Positions 46,205 to 53,964 of a stretch of DNA of 64,000 nt are shown in pieces (the stretch's first letter is position 1; every line of letters begins with the position of its first letter). Under the pieces are notes generated by a model. The model was not told the origin of the DNA. It saw only the letters and a list, made by a program, of their open reading frames with translations, and made no database searches. This DNA comes from Lachnospiraceae bacterium (lineage in GTDB: Bacteria; Bacillota; Clostridia; Lachnospirales; Lachnospiraceae): positions 3,320,501-3,384,500 of the forward strand of contig AP025573.1 of assembly GCA_022845895.1 (NCBI GenBank). The letters are read 5' to 3'. The translations under genes were made by a program, and so were the position numbers.

Positions 46205-47209
46205 TTACCTGGCACCCTCCAAATCAAAGCTTTCCGGTGCGTAATAGATTACTCGTGTTCCATCTTCTTCAAACGTAAAAGGGATATATAGAAAATCCTT
46301 CAGCATTTGTCTTACATTATCCTGATATTCTGGTTCCACGTAAAATAGTAAGAATCCACCACCGCCTGCTCCCAGCAGCTTTCCACCTACCGCGCCTGCT
46401 GATTTTGCTTTTTCATAGCATAAATCGATGACATCGGTCGATACTTTTTCAGATATGTTTCTTTTCAATTTCCAAGTATAGTCAAGCAATCTTCCAAATT
46501 CCGTCAAATCCGTCTTTGTTGTCAGCACTTCTTCCGCTACATCTACCAGCTTCAGCATTTCTAACAGCCGGCTCTCCTTCTTTTTGATAGATAACCGGGT
46601 TTCTTTCTGTATATCGGACGAAAACCTTGAAAAACCGGTAAAGAACAGCATCAGCCTGTTGTTCAGCTCTTTTTTTCGTTCCAGCTGCAGAATGACAGGA
46701 CTAACTTTATAGCCGTCTGCTCCAAAATCTATCCGGTTAAACCCGCCATACGATGCCGCAATCTGGTCCTGGATTCCTCCTGCCTCACCACACAGCGTCC
46801 TTTCCAGATAAATAGCGTCATCAGCTAATGTCTTCTTAGATACTCTTTTCCCTTTCAAAGCATAAAAGGCATTCAACATGCCTACTGAAAAGGAACTGCT
46901 CGTACCCAGTCCTGAACGTGCAGGCAGATCGCCTTCATAGGTCAGACGCAGTTCATACATCTCCAGATATTTCATGGCTTCCCGTATTGCCGGATGTTCA
47001 ATTTGAGAAATGTCAGTTACTCTTTCTATTTTTGAATATACCAATTCTGACGTATATTCAAAAAACCTGGGCAGATGTCTGACATTAACATAGCAGTACT
47101 TATTAAAGCTTGTAGAAAGCACCGCACCGCCATGTTCCTGATAGAATTCCGGGAAGTCTGTGCCCCCGCCGAAAAATGACATCCTGAATGGTGTCTTAGT
47201 TGTAATCAT
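46205..47209 (-). CDS. hddA: D-glycero-alpha-D-manno-heptose-7-phosphate kinase (HddA-like)
   Basis: A 334-aa GHMP kinase. TPFRMSFFGGGTDFPEFYQEHGG is the start, the ATP loop is DLPARSGLGTSSSFSVGML (about 95-113) and the third motif is GGKLLGAGGGGFLLFY. This pattern is that of heptose-7-phosphate kinases, which make heptose-1,7-bisphosphate. Position next to the fused HddC-GmhB and GmhA genes supports the call. Confidence 0.92.
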   Translation of the reverse strand: MITTKTPFRMSFFGGGTDFPEFYQEHGGAVLSTSFNKYCYVNVRHLPRFFEYTSELVYSKIERVTDISQIEHPAIREAMKYLEMYELRLTYEGDLPARSGLGTSSSFSVGMLNAFYALKGKRVSKKTLADDAIYLERTLCGEAGGIQDQIAASYGGFNRIDFGADGYKVSPVILQLERKKELNNRLMLFFTGFSRFSSDIQKETRLSIKKKESRLLEMLKLVDVAEEVLTTKTDLTEFGRLLDYTWKLKRNISEKVSTDVIDLCYEKAKSAGAVGGKLLGAGGGGFLLFYVEPEYQDNVRQMLKDFLYIPFTFEEDGTRVIYYAPESFDLEGAR

Positions 47210-47233
47210 CTAAGTATTCTCCTATGTATCATA

Positions 47234-48622
47234 TTAATATTTTTTCACCCTCCGAGATGCACCTGAGGCAGTCCTGCTGCCTTCTTCTATTCCTTCGGTG
47301 CTCTCAGGAATAAACAGGATTTTTATTGTCCAGACAATCAGCTTTAAATCCAGCAGTACAGACTGCTCATTGATATATAGCAGATCCAGCCTGAGCTTGT
47401 CATATGGTGTTGTATTATACTTCCCAAATACTTGTGCATAGCCCGTCAGACCTGCTTTGACCTTCAGCCTCAGGCCAAATTCAGGAAGCTCTTTCAGATA
47501 CTCCTCTTCGATTTCCGGTCGTTCAGGCCTTGGTCCTACGATTGACATATCTCCTTTTATGACATTGAGCAGCTGAGGAAATTCATCTATCCTTGTCATC
47601 CGAATGAATTTTCCCACAGGTGTTATCCTGGAGTCATTTCTGCTCGCTAACCGGGCCCCTTCTTTTTCAGCATCAACAACCATGCTGCGGAATTTAAATA
47701 TCTTAAATGTTTTGTGTCCTACGGTCAGCCTCGTCTGTTTATAAAATACCGGGCCTTTGTCATATAGCTTTATGCATAACGCTACAATAAGCAGTACAGG
47801 AGACATGATAATCAGGCCACTTAATGCTAGAAGGATATCTGCAAGCCGTTTTGCGGCAGGATAATACCATCGTACCGCCTCCCTCCGTTTACGCATAAAA
47901 GGAATATCCAGCGAGTGGGATATTTCATACTCCGATGCCAGAATCTCTTCTATATCCCTTGTGATATATAACTCGACATTTTTATTTTCACAATAGTTTA
48001 TAAAGTATTTCTTGCATCTGTCACTTACTTCATATAGATATATCTTTTCACAGTTATCGATGGCTTTTCCTATCTCTTGCTTTTCTTCATTTTGCCTAAA
48101 GCATCCTGTCAATATATGTACTTTCTTTAATGCCTCAATCTTCTTCACGAGCCGCTCGTAGTCGTTCTTCCCATATATTATAATGGTCCGAATAGGAAGC
48201 ATGTACTTCATTATCCATCTGTTGAAGCCAAATGTAACAACCATCATACCCGCCAGCTGTATTATAAATATATTAAGGATAGGAATGATGAAAACTGGTT
48301 TGTGATAGTATATGGTAGCTTCTACATAAAGAAACATATCTGCCATTCCAAAACACAATAAATGAAAATACGCCAGATCTGTCAGGCGGTATTCACCAAT
48401 TCTATAAGCATGGTACATTTTAGCCAGCACGTGATAAACGACAGAATACAGTGCGGCTATGAATAATAATTTTATCCGTCCCTCATACCCTTCATCCCAC
48501 CATGGGCTGTAACTTACATCCCACATAATCATGGCCAGCAAAAAAGCAAACAACAATATAACCAGCTTATAAATAAACTTTATTATTTTAATCTTATCCT
48601 GACGTACTTTTTTCATCCACAT
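47234..48622 (-). CDS. Undecaprenyl-phosphate sugar phosphotransferase (initiating enzyme)
   Basis: A protein of about 462 aa. The N-terminal part has four or five membrane helices and a CoA-binding-like domain (TIIIYGKNDYERLVKKIEALK), and the C-terminal part (about 265-450) is a bacterial sugar transferase: KRLADILLALSGLIIMSPVL, KIFKFRSMVVDAE, TRIDEFPQLLNVIKGDMSIVGPRPERPE and KAGLTGYAQVFGKYN. It loads the first sugar phosphate on undecaprenyl phosphate. The start is ambiguous: GTG 48625, ATG 48622 or ATG 48613. Confidence 0.94.
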   Translation of the reverse strand: MWMKKVRQDKIKIIKFIYKLVILLFAFLLAMIMWDVSYSPWWDEGYEGRIKLLFIAALYSVVYHVLAKMYHAYRIGEYRLTDLAYFHLLCFGMADMFLYVEATIYYHKPVFIIPILNIFIIQLAGMMVVTFGFNRWIMKYMLPIRTIIIYGKNDYERLVKKIEALKKVHILTGCFRQNEEKQEIGKAIDNCEKIYLYEVSDRCKKYFINYCENKNVELYITRDIEEILASEYEISHSLDIPFMRKRREAVRWYYPAAKRLADILLALSGLIIMSPVLLIVALCIKLYDKGPVFYKQTRLTVGHKTFKIFKFRSMVVDAEKEGARLASRNDSRITPVGKFIRMTRIDEFPQLLNVIKGDMSIVGPRPERPEIEEEYLKELPEFGLRLKVKAGLTGYAQVFGKYNTTPYDKLRLDLLYINEQSVLLDLKLIVWTIKILFIPESTEGIEEGSRTASGASRRVKKY

Positions 48623-48657
48623 CACTCTTCTCCGCCCCGCTGCTCTTTTGTATCCTG

Positions 48658-50094
48658 TTACTTCTCTTCTCTGACGTTCCTCATCTTCTCCGAAATCTGC
48701 TGAACCGACTTTTCATCCGGCCACATGACATACAGCGGCTGTAATCCTGATGAATAACACGCTTGGCTATCCCCTTTTCCTGCTGCAGCAGCGGATTCAA
48801 TCGTCCAAGCTGTTCCATCTGAAATCTGCATATTAATCAACCGCGACATCTCGTCCTGGGTCATATTCGTCTCCACGCAATCACTGATATTCCTTAATAT
48901 TTCATTTGCGCTTGTCAGGATAGCAGGGGACATCGCTTTTTGTAAGATGGCTGTCAATACAGCCTCCTGATTTTTCCCTCTCTGGTTATCTCCAGATTCA
49001 AAGCTATACCGTTCCCTTGAAAATGCCAGCGACTCTTCCCCGTTCAAATGGTTGATGCCCTTCTTGAAGCTGAAGCCCATTGCCTTAAAGTCATAATCAG
49101 AATGTACATCTATGCCGCCGAGCGCATCCACAATCGTAATGAGCGAAGTAAAGTTAACCCTTGCATAATAGCTGATGTCAATTCCATATAATTGTTCCAG
49201 CGTATTCATGGATACATCCACCCCATATATTCCCGCATGTGTCAGCTTATCCCTCTGCTCACCGGATACCCCTGGAATCTGTACAAAATAATCTCTTGGC
49301 GTTGTTGTCAGCAGAATCTTCTTTGTCTTAGGGTTAACGGTCATAATAATGTTAACATCGCTTCTGCTGTTCGTCGTAATCGGGCCAGAGACGTCAATTC
49401 CACTTATATAAATATTGAACGGCTCCTCTACATCCGTTTCCTCTGGTTCAATAGGAGTGTCTATTCCATATTGATATAAAATTCTTATCTCGGATGAATA
49501 ATCCTCTATCGCGTCCTCTAAGATTCCATTAAATGCCTCGTTATAAATGGCAGCATCAATCCGGCCTTTCAGAAGTGCTTCTGCTTCTTCCTGCAAGGTT
49601 GCGTACTCTTCCAGCTTCATATCCCTTCCTATTACTTTCTGCACATCTTCAACCATCTTCCGATTGTTATCCTTGTCCACTGCCGTCTGCACGCCGAAAC
49701 GATAGTTCTTTGCAGCCAAAAGATTCGCGGCCGGATCGTCTTTTTTTACTACCACAATCATGTTATCGGTCTTATAAGAAGCTCCCCCTACATCTTTCAT
49801 AATCTGGGCCGCCTGCATCGTATAAAATAAACCACCTGCCAGACAGATGCTGATAAGGGCACTCAAGACAATCCCCACTATATTTAATTTGCTCTTTACA
49901 CACTGTACTCCAAAGCAGAACCCGAACAGTACAAGAAGCAATATAACCATTGATACAATATATTTTGCGGGTAGTAATCCACTGTTCCAGACAACAGCAA
50001 TCAGCCCAACTGACAATAGAAGCTGGATTAGCGCAATGAACTTGCCTGCCATGTGTCTGCCTTTCTTTTTCTTTGATTGGATATGCTTTTCCAT
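48658..50094 (-). CDS. LytR-CpsA-Psr (LCP) family glycopolymer transferase
   Basis: A 478-aa protein with three hydrophobic segments at the N-terminus (about 17-95), then a domain resembling a solute-binding protein (about 110-220: IVVVKKDDPAANLLAAKNYRFGVQTAVD), then the LCP domain (about 230-430) with IYISGIDVSG, SDVNIIMTVNPKTKKILLTTTPRDYFVQI and LNGEESLAFSRERY. LCP proteins attach capsule or teichoic polymers to peptidoglycan at the outer face. The extra domain is seen in LCP proteins of several Firmicutes. Confidence 0.92.
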   Translation of the reverse strand: MEKHIQSKKKKGRHMAGKFIALIQLLLSVGLIAVVWNSGLLPAKYIVSMVILLLVLFGFCFGVQCVKSKLNIVGIVLSALISICLAGGLFYTMQAAQIMKDVGGASYKTDNMIVVVKKDDPAANLLAAKNYRFGVQTAVDKDNNRKMVEDVQKVIGRDMKLEEYATLQEEAEALLKGRIDAAIYNEAFNGILEDAIEDYSSEIRILYQYGIDTPIEPEETDVEEPFNIYISGIDVSGPITTNSRSDVNIIMTVNPKTKKILLTTTPRDYFVQIPGVSGEQRDKLTHAGIYGVDVSMNTLEQLYGIDISYYARVNFTSLITIVDALGGIDVHSDYDFKAMGFSFKKGINHLNGEESLAFSRERYSFESGDNQRGKNQEAVLTAILQKAMSPAILTSANEILRNISDCVETNMTQDEMSRLINMQISDGTAWTIESAAAAGKGDSQACYSSGLQPLYVMWPDEKSVQQISEKMRNVREEK

Positions 50095-50110
50095 ATGTAT
50101 TCTCCACTTC

Positions 50111-50806
50111 TTATTGTACGGTCAAACTAAAAGTCTTAACGTCAGATGTGTTTCCTTCGCTGTCGCTTACGTAGATTCTGAGTTCATATGTCCCCGCTGT
50201 ATTTACATCATAATTACCATCTGCATGAATATGCCGGTACAACGTATTTTTATCATCTTTGTCATCTACTACGTCTTTTACAAAACGTGTGGCATCAAAG
50301 ACATCTCCCGCTTTAATCTGTGCACTATCAGCAGTCAAGGCGATTGCCGGCCTGATACCATCCGGTTTTAACTCCTCTTCTTCACCATCTGGACCTGCAT
50401 CCACATCAGCATCATCTTTCTCATCATCCTGGCTGTCAGATGTCTCACTGTTTTTCTTATCCTGCGTATCTGTCGGAATATTCTGAACATACTCAACCTT
50501 ACGGACAGCAGTACCGACGTTCTTATCTCTGTCCAGCACGCCATAATATACTACTGCTTTTCCGTTATCCAACGGTATGACTCTGTCAACAAATACCCTG
50601 TCCGTCAAATCGCCATCGTGGCTGTCTTTTGCCGAAACCCCTTTCAGAAGACTACTATAGTCCGCGCCTTCTGCATAGGTTATCTCTATCTCTTCCACAC
50701 TGACCACCGGCGGATTATTATCTTCACGCATGGACAGCATCACCGATACGGCACCGAGCACGACACAGCCCGCCGCCAGCACCAAGACCAATAACTGTTG
50801 CTTCAT
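50111..50806 (-). CDS. Secreted or anchored protein with two Ig-like (DUF5011-type) domains
   Basis: A 231-aa protein: an N-terminal hydrophobic helix (about 4-24, signal anchor; a cysteine is present but not in a clear lipobox), a first beta domain (about 33-110) with VSAKDSHDGDLTDRVFVD, an acidic linker (about 115-148) and a second beta domain (about 150-231) ending TAGTYELRIYVSDSEGN. These are bacterial Ig-like folds of the Cry22/DUF5011 kind. It stands between the tyrosine kinase and LCP genes, so it may be an accessory of the export or attachment step. Function unknown. Confidence 0.82.
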   Translation of the reverse strand: MKQQLLVLVLAAGCVVLGAVSVMLSMREDNNPPVVSVEEIEITYAEGADYSSLLKGVSAKDSHDGDLTDRVFVDRVIPLDNGKAVVYYGVLDRDKNVGTAVRKVEYVQNIPTDTQDKKNSETSDSQDDEKDDADVDAGPDGEEEELKPDGIRPAIALTADSAQIKAGDVFDATRFVKDVVDDKDDKNTLYRHIHADGNYDVNTAGTYELRIYVSDSEGNTSDVKTFSLTVQ

Positions 50807-50819
50807 CTTAAGTTATCCT

Positions 50820-51506
50820 CTACTTTTTCCCATATTCTCCGTAATATTTGCCATAATACTTGCCGTAATATTTATTCTGCTTCATATTCACCTTATTTAA
50901 CACGACACCGAGGATGGAACAGTTGGATTTCTCCAGCTGTTCTTTCACGACACGTGCAAATTTGTAGCTAATTGCATTCGCTGCTATAACTAGCACTGCC
51001 GCATCACAGACTGTGGCTACAATGGCACTGTCAATCACGCTCCCCAATGGTGGGGCATCAATGATTATGTAATCGTATACCTTTCTCGCGCTGGCCATCA
51101 GAGAACTGAAACGCTTATAGCCGAGCAGTTCAGCCGGGTTTGGAGGGGTAACTCCGGAAAATATCACCATCATGCCTGGTTCCTGAGTCTTGTAGATGAT
51201 ATCATCTACCTCAGACTGCCCGGACAGGAAATGGCTGAGTCCTTTCAGGTCTCCATTTACCTTATGCCTTCCCATCAATACCGACTTTCGCAGATCCGCA
51301 TCTATAAAGAGTACCCGCTTGCCTCCTTCTGCGAGGGACTGAGCGAGAGATAGTGAAACTGTACTTTTCCCTTCATTAGGTGTGCAGCTTGTAAATACTA
51401 TCACTTTATTGTCTGCGCCCGAAAACTCTACATTCGTACGAAGGGTCTTATACGCTTCATTACTACGGTAGTCCTTCCCCATATTCTTCAAATATATTTC
51501 CTGCAT
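50820..51506 (-). CDS. Capsular tyrosine-protein kinase (CpsD/CapB type)
   Basis: A 228-aa BY-kinase. Walker A is SCTPNEGKSTVSLSLAQ, Walker A' VLFIDADLRKS and Walker B YDYIIIDAPPLG. The C-terminal tail NKYYGKYYGKYYGEYGKK has seven tyrosines, the autophosphorylation cluster. It works with the membrane adaptor encoded upstream and with the PHP phosphatase to set polymer length. The start follows AAGGAGGAAGG. Confidence 0.96.
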   Translation of the reverse strand: MQEIYLKNMGKDYRSNEAYKTLRTNVEFSGADNKVIVFTSCTPNEGKSTVSLSLAQSLAEGGKRVLFIDADLRKSVLMGRHKVNGDLKGLSHFLSGQSEVDDIIYKTQEPGMMVIFSGVTPPNPAELLGYKRFSSLMASARKVYDYIIIDAPPLGSVIDSAIVATVCDAAVLVIAANAISYKFARVVKEQLEKSNCSILGVVLNKVNMKQNKYYGKYYGKYYGEYGKK

Positions 51507-51522
51507 GATATAGCCTTCCTCC

Positions 51523-52296
51523 TTACTGTTTCATTTTTCTAACAAATTTTTTGGCAGACATGCCCTTTACTTTCTTGGATTTTTTTACCCCTTCCTGAAT
51601 CGGAATGGAAGTCAGGACATTAAGGCCAAGATAGTGCTCTACATCATCGGGCGTCTTAATCGTATCATCCAATACAAAAATAAGCACAATAATTGCCAGT
51701 GCAATAAGGATTCCCAGCATTCCACCAATCGCCATATTTTTGGCAAGGCTCGGCGACGATGGCTCTTTGGGAAGATTTCCCTCTTCAAATGTATTGACCG
51801 AATCTGCATCCATAATCTCTGTAATCTGGATGCTGACGGATTCTCTCAGTGCATCTGCAATTTCTTTTGCCGTCTTCGGATCCTGATTCTCGACAACAAT
51901 GGTCAGTATCCTCGTATCTGTCGGCGTTTCAACAGTAATCAGGCGTTCCAGCTCTTCTATCTCCATATCCAGATTAAGTACCGCAATCACCTGCTCCAGA
52001 ACCGGCCTGCTTTTCACCAGTTCCATATAATCTTTCGTAAGCTGTGTCCCTGTCTGTATATCACTGTAAGTTACGCCTGCACTGCTGTCCTGCTTTGTCA
52101 GGACATACATCTTAGTCGTAGATGAATACAACGGTGTAATAAATACCTTTGTTCCTACAAACGCAAGCAATGCCATAAATATTCCCGCCAGAATGACAAG
52201 ATGTATCTTGTTCCACACGGCCAGAAACAATTCTGTAAGGTCTATATTGACGTCATCATTCTCAAAATCTTTATTTATAATACTGTTATATTTCAT
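51523..52296 (-). CDS. Capsule chain-length determinant / kinase activator (Wzz, CpsC type)
   Basis: A 257-aa protein with membrane helices at about residues 30-50 and 185-210 around an outside coiled region, the PF02706 layout. The proline-rich part (NLPKEPSSPSLAKN) before the second helix is typical. The start ATG 52296 has AGAAGGG six bases upstream and overlaps the end of the phosphatase gene by 11 bp; a TTG at 52302 is less likely. It activates the tyrosine kinase and controls chain length. Confidence 0.94.
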   Translation of the reverse strand: MKYNSIINKDFENDDVNIDLTELFLAVWNKIHLVILAGIFMALLAFVGTKVFITPLYSSTTKMYVLTKQDSSAGVTYSDIQTGTQLTKDYMELVKSRPVLEQVIAVLNLDMEIEELERLITVETPTDTRILTIVVENQDPKTAKEIADALRESVSIQITEIMDADSVNTFEEGNLPKEPSSPSLAKNMAIGGMLGILIALAIIVLIFVLDDTIKTPDDVEHYLGLNVLTSIPIQEGVKKSKKVKGMSAKKFVRKMKQ

Positions 52297-53020
52297 TTTC
52301 AACCCTTCTCTTCAGCATTCCCTTGGCATTGCCGAAGAATATCCTCCTCACATAGTCTTCTCCATACCTTTTTCCCACATAATCTGCCGCTTTTTTCATT
52401 CTGGGTGCCCGGTGTATGGCGCCATGTGCGTCCGTACCGACACAGAATACCAGATTACGGTCCATAAGTTCCTTCACATATTTTCTTATCTTTCTTCCAC
52501 TATCTCCTGTAATGCTTCCTGCATTAATCTGGATCAGCGTACCCATTTCCCACAAATGTTCTGCATAGACTACATTCTCGACAAGACAGTGGTACCTTTC
52601 CACATGAGCCAGGATAACCTCGTACCCGTTCATCTGAAGCTGTTGGATTCCCTGCAGGATATATGTGTATGTATCAGAAGGGGAGAATTCGACGAGAACG
52701 ATATCCCTCTTGTTCATACTCAACACTCTTCCCTTCTTTAATTTTTCAGGTATATCCTGTCCAAAATAAATCTCTGTCCCGAGATATACACGGAACCGTG
52801 CATCAATCCTGTGCGCCGCTCTCCTTACTGCCTTCAATCTTTCAAACAGTATCTCCGGGTGTTCTCTGCCTCTTCTTGGATGATAGTGGGGTGTGGCAAT
52901 CATACAGCGGATGCCCTCGTCATAAGCAATTTTAAGCATCTTCTCCATCTCTTCTATGCTTTTGGCCCCGTCATCAACCTCAGGCAGTATATGGCAGTGC
53001 ATATCTATATAGCCGCCCAT
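52286..53020 (-). CDS. PHP-family protein-tyrosine phosphatase (CpsB/YwqE type)
   Basis: A 244-aa protein. MHCHILPEVDDGAKSIEEME holds the first metal ligands, followed by MIATPHYHPRRG and later LAHVERYH and VGTDAHG, the metal-binding histidines and aspartates of the PHP fold. It removes phosphate from the tyrosine kinase tail. It is the first gene of the capsule operon. A leader of about 90 bp separates it from the inverted repeat of the switch region. Confidence 0.95.
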   Translation of the reverse strand: MGGYIDMHCHILPEVDDGAKSIEEMEKMLKIAYDEGIRCMIATPHYHPRRGREHPEILFERLKAVRRAAHRIDARFRVYLGTEIYFGQDIPEKLKKGRVLSMNKRDIVLVEFSPSDTYTYILQGIQQLQMNGYEVILAHVERYHCLVENVVYAEHLWEMGTLIQINAGSITGDSGRKIRKYVKELMDRNLVFCVGTDAHGAIHRAPRMKKAADYVGKRYGEDYVRRIFFGNAKGMLKRRVENEI

Positions 53021-53044
53021 AAATCTTCCTTTCTAATACTTCTT

Positions 53045-53111
53045 TCTACAAGATGTACGCTATGGTCATGGCAGAAAAAACTGCCTCCTTTCCCGTCCAT
53101 CATCTTGTAGA
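53045..53111 (-). promoter_or_regulatory. Structured leader of the capsule operon with possible 7-aa leader peptide
   Basis: TCTACAAGATG (53045-53055) and CATCTTGTAGA (53101-53111) are exact 11-bp inverted repeats around 45 bp. Inside, on the minus strand, GGCAGTTTTTTCTGCC forms a small hairpin and AAAGGAGG precedes an ATG for the short frame MTIAYIL. This could be an attenuator or simply a stable 5' end. No intrinsic terminator follows it. Confidence 0.45.
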
Positions 53112-53112
53112 G

Positions 53113-53131
53113 TATGCTAAAGTACACCTTA
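53113..53131 (+). repeat. Left inverted repeat of the promoter switch
   Basis: TATGCTAAAGTACACCTTA matches the complement of 53232-53250 at 18 of 19 positions. It runs into three tandem AGTACACCTT/AGTACACACA units (53121-53150), possible recombinase- or regulator-binding repeats. Confidence 0.8.
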
Positions 53132-53231
53132 GTACACCTTAGTACACACAAAAATACTTGCTTTTAGCCTGAAAAAAGGTATAATAGATATAGTAATTTT
53201 ACATAAAAAAAGCACTTCTATCGAAGTACTT
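53132..53231. other. Putative invertible segment carrying a promoter and a terminator
   Basis: About 100 bp between imperfect inverted repeats hold a rightward promoter (53158-53185) and a leftward terminator (53204-53232). In the present orientation the promoter points away from the capsule operon and the terminator stops transcription coming from the recombinase gene. Inversion would send the promoter toward the capsule genes and turn the terminator round. The adjacent gene encodes a serine recombinase. Confidence 0.72.
53158..53185 (+). promoter_or_regulatory. Promoter inside the invertible segment, now pointing away from the capsule operon
   Basis: TTGCTT (53158-53163) and a perfect TATAAT (53180-53185) are 16 bp apart. 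No plus-strand gene lies downstream, only the antisense of the recombinase, so a promoter in this direction is otherwise pointless. Confidence 0.72.
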
Positions 53232-53232
53232 T
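53204..53232 (-). terminator. Leftward terminator inside the invertible segment
   Basis: On the minus strand AAAGTACTTC-GATA-GAAGTGCTTT (one G-U pair) is followed by TTTTTTT. It lies 54 bp past the recombinase stop codon and blocks read-through to the capsule operon. Confidence 0.82.
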
Positions 53233-53250
53233 AAGGTGTACTTTTGCATA
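53232..53250 (-). repeat. Right inverted repeat of the promoter switch
   Basis: TAAGGTGTACTTTTGCATA is the inverted partner of 53113-53131 with one mismatch. It ends 36 bp before the recombinase coding sequence. Confidence 0.8.
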
Positions 53251-53286
53251 TTTTTTAAACAGAAGGTATCTGGCTGGCAAAATATT

Positions 53287-53886
53287 CTACAAATCAAGCT
53301 GCTTAATCTGGTTGAAGAAATAGCTCCTGCTGACCCCAAGCCTTTCGAGTGCCTGCTGGCATGTGATTTCCTTTTCTCTCCATTTCACGACCGTTTCCCG
53401 AAAGCCTTCCGGAAGCGGCTTTTTTTCTCTTCCAAACCTGACTCCTCTTGCTTTCGCCGCTGCAATCCCCTCCGCCTGGCGCTGCCTGATATTTTCCCTC
53501 TCAGTCTGTGCCACATAGGAGAGTATCTGCAGTACAAGGTCCGCAATAAAGGTCCCCGTAAGGTCATCCCCCCTCGTCCTCGTGTCAAGCAGAGGCATAT
53601 CTATGACAACGACATCTGCACCAATCTGCTTTGTCAGCACCCGCCACTGTTCTAATATCTCATTGTAGTTTCTGCCCAGCCTGTCTATGCTCTTTACAAA
53701 CAGGACATCTTCACTTTTCAGCCTTTTCAGCAGCCTCCGGTATGCAGGCCTTTCGAAGTCCTTTCCACTTTGCTTGTCAATAAAAAGGCGGCTCCGGGGA
53801 ATTTCATATTCCGCCAGAGCCGCCAGCTGCCTTGCTTCGTTCTGATCTTTTGATGATACTCTGATGTAGCCAAACGTATTTGACAT
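53287..53886 (-). CDS. Serine recombinase adjacent to the capsule promoter switch
   Basis: A 199-aa resolvase/invertase: FGYIRVSSKDQNEARQLAAL with the active serine near residue 11, FVKSIDRLGRNYNEILEQWR, QTERENIRQRQAEGIAAAKA, and a C-terminal helix-turn-helix (about 165-195: EITCQQALERLGVSRSYFFN). Such small serine recombinases invert or resolve DNA between short sites. It lies directly beside the inverted repeats and upstream of the capsule genes, so inversion of that segment is its probable task. It is a paralogue of the recombinase at 23803-24426. Confidence 0.94.
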   Translation of the reverse strand: MSNTFGYIRVSSKDQNEARQLAALAEYEIPRSRLFIDKQSGKDFERPAYRRLLKRLKSEDVLFVKSIDRLGRNYNEILEQWRVLTKQIGADVVVIDMPLLDTRTRGDDLTGTFIADLVLQILSYVAQTERENIRQRQAEGIAAAKARGVRFGREKKPLPEGFRETVVKWREKEITCQQALERLGVSRSYFFNQIKQLDL

Positions 53887-53964
53887 GCGGATAACCCTCC
53901 CTTATTCTATTGAGAAACCATTTGTATGTATTTCTCTATTTTAGGAGCATTAATCCACTAATTT

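Noticed and set aside
53022..53104. A 32-codon frame (MMDGKGGSFF...) overlapping the capsule leader and the first gene
   Set aside because: No ribosome-binding site before its ATG and it ends inside the phosphatase gene in another frame; likely chance.
53118..53150. CRISPR-like tandem repeat
   Set aside because: Units of 10 bp are adjacent without spacers and no cas genes are near.
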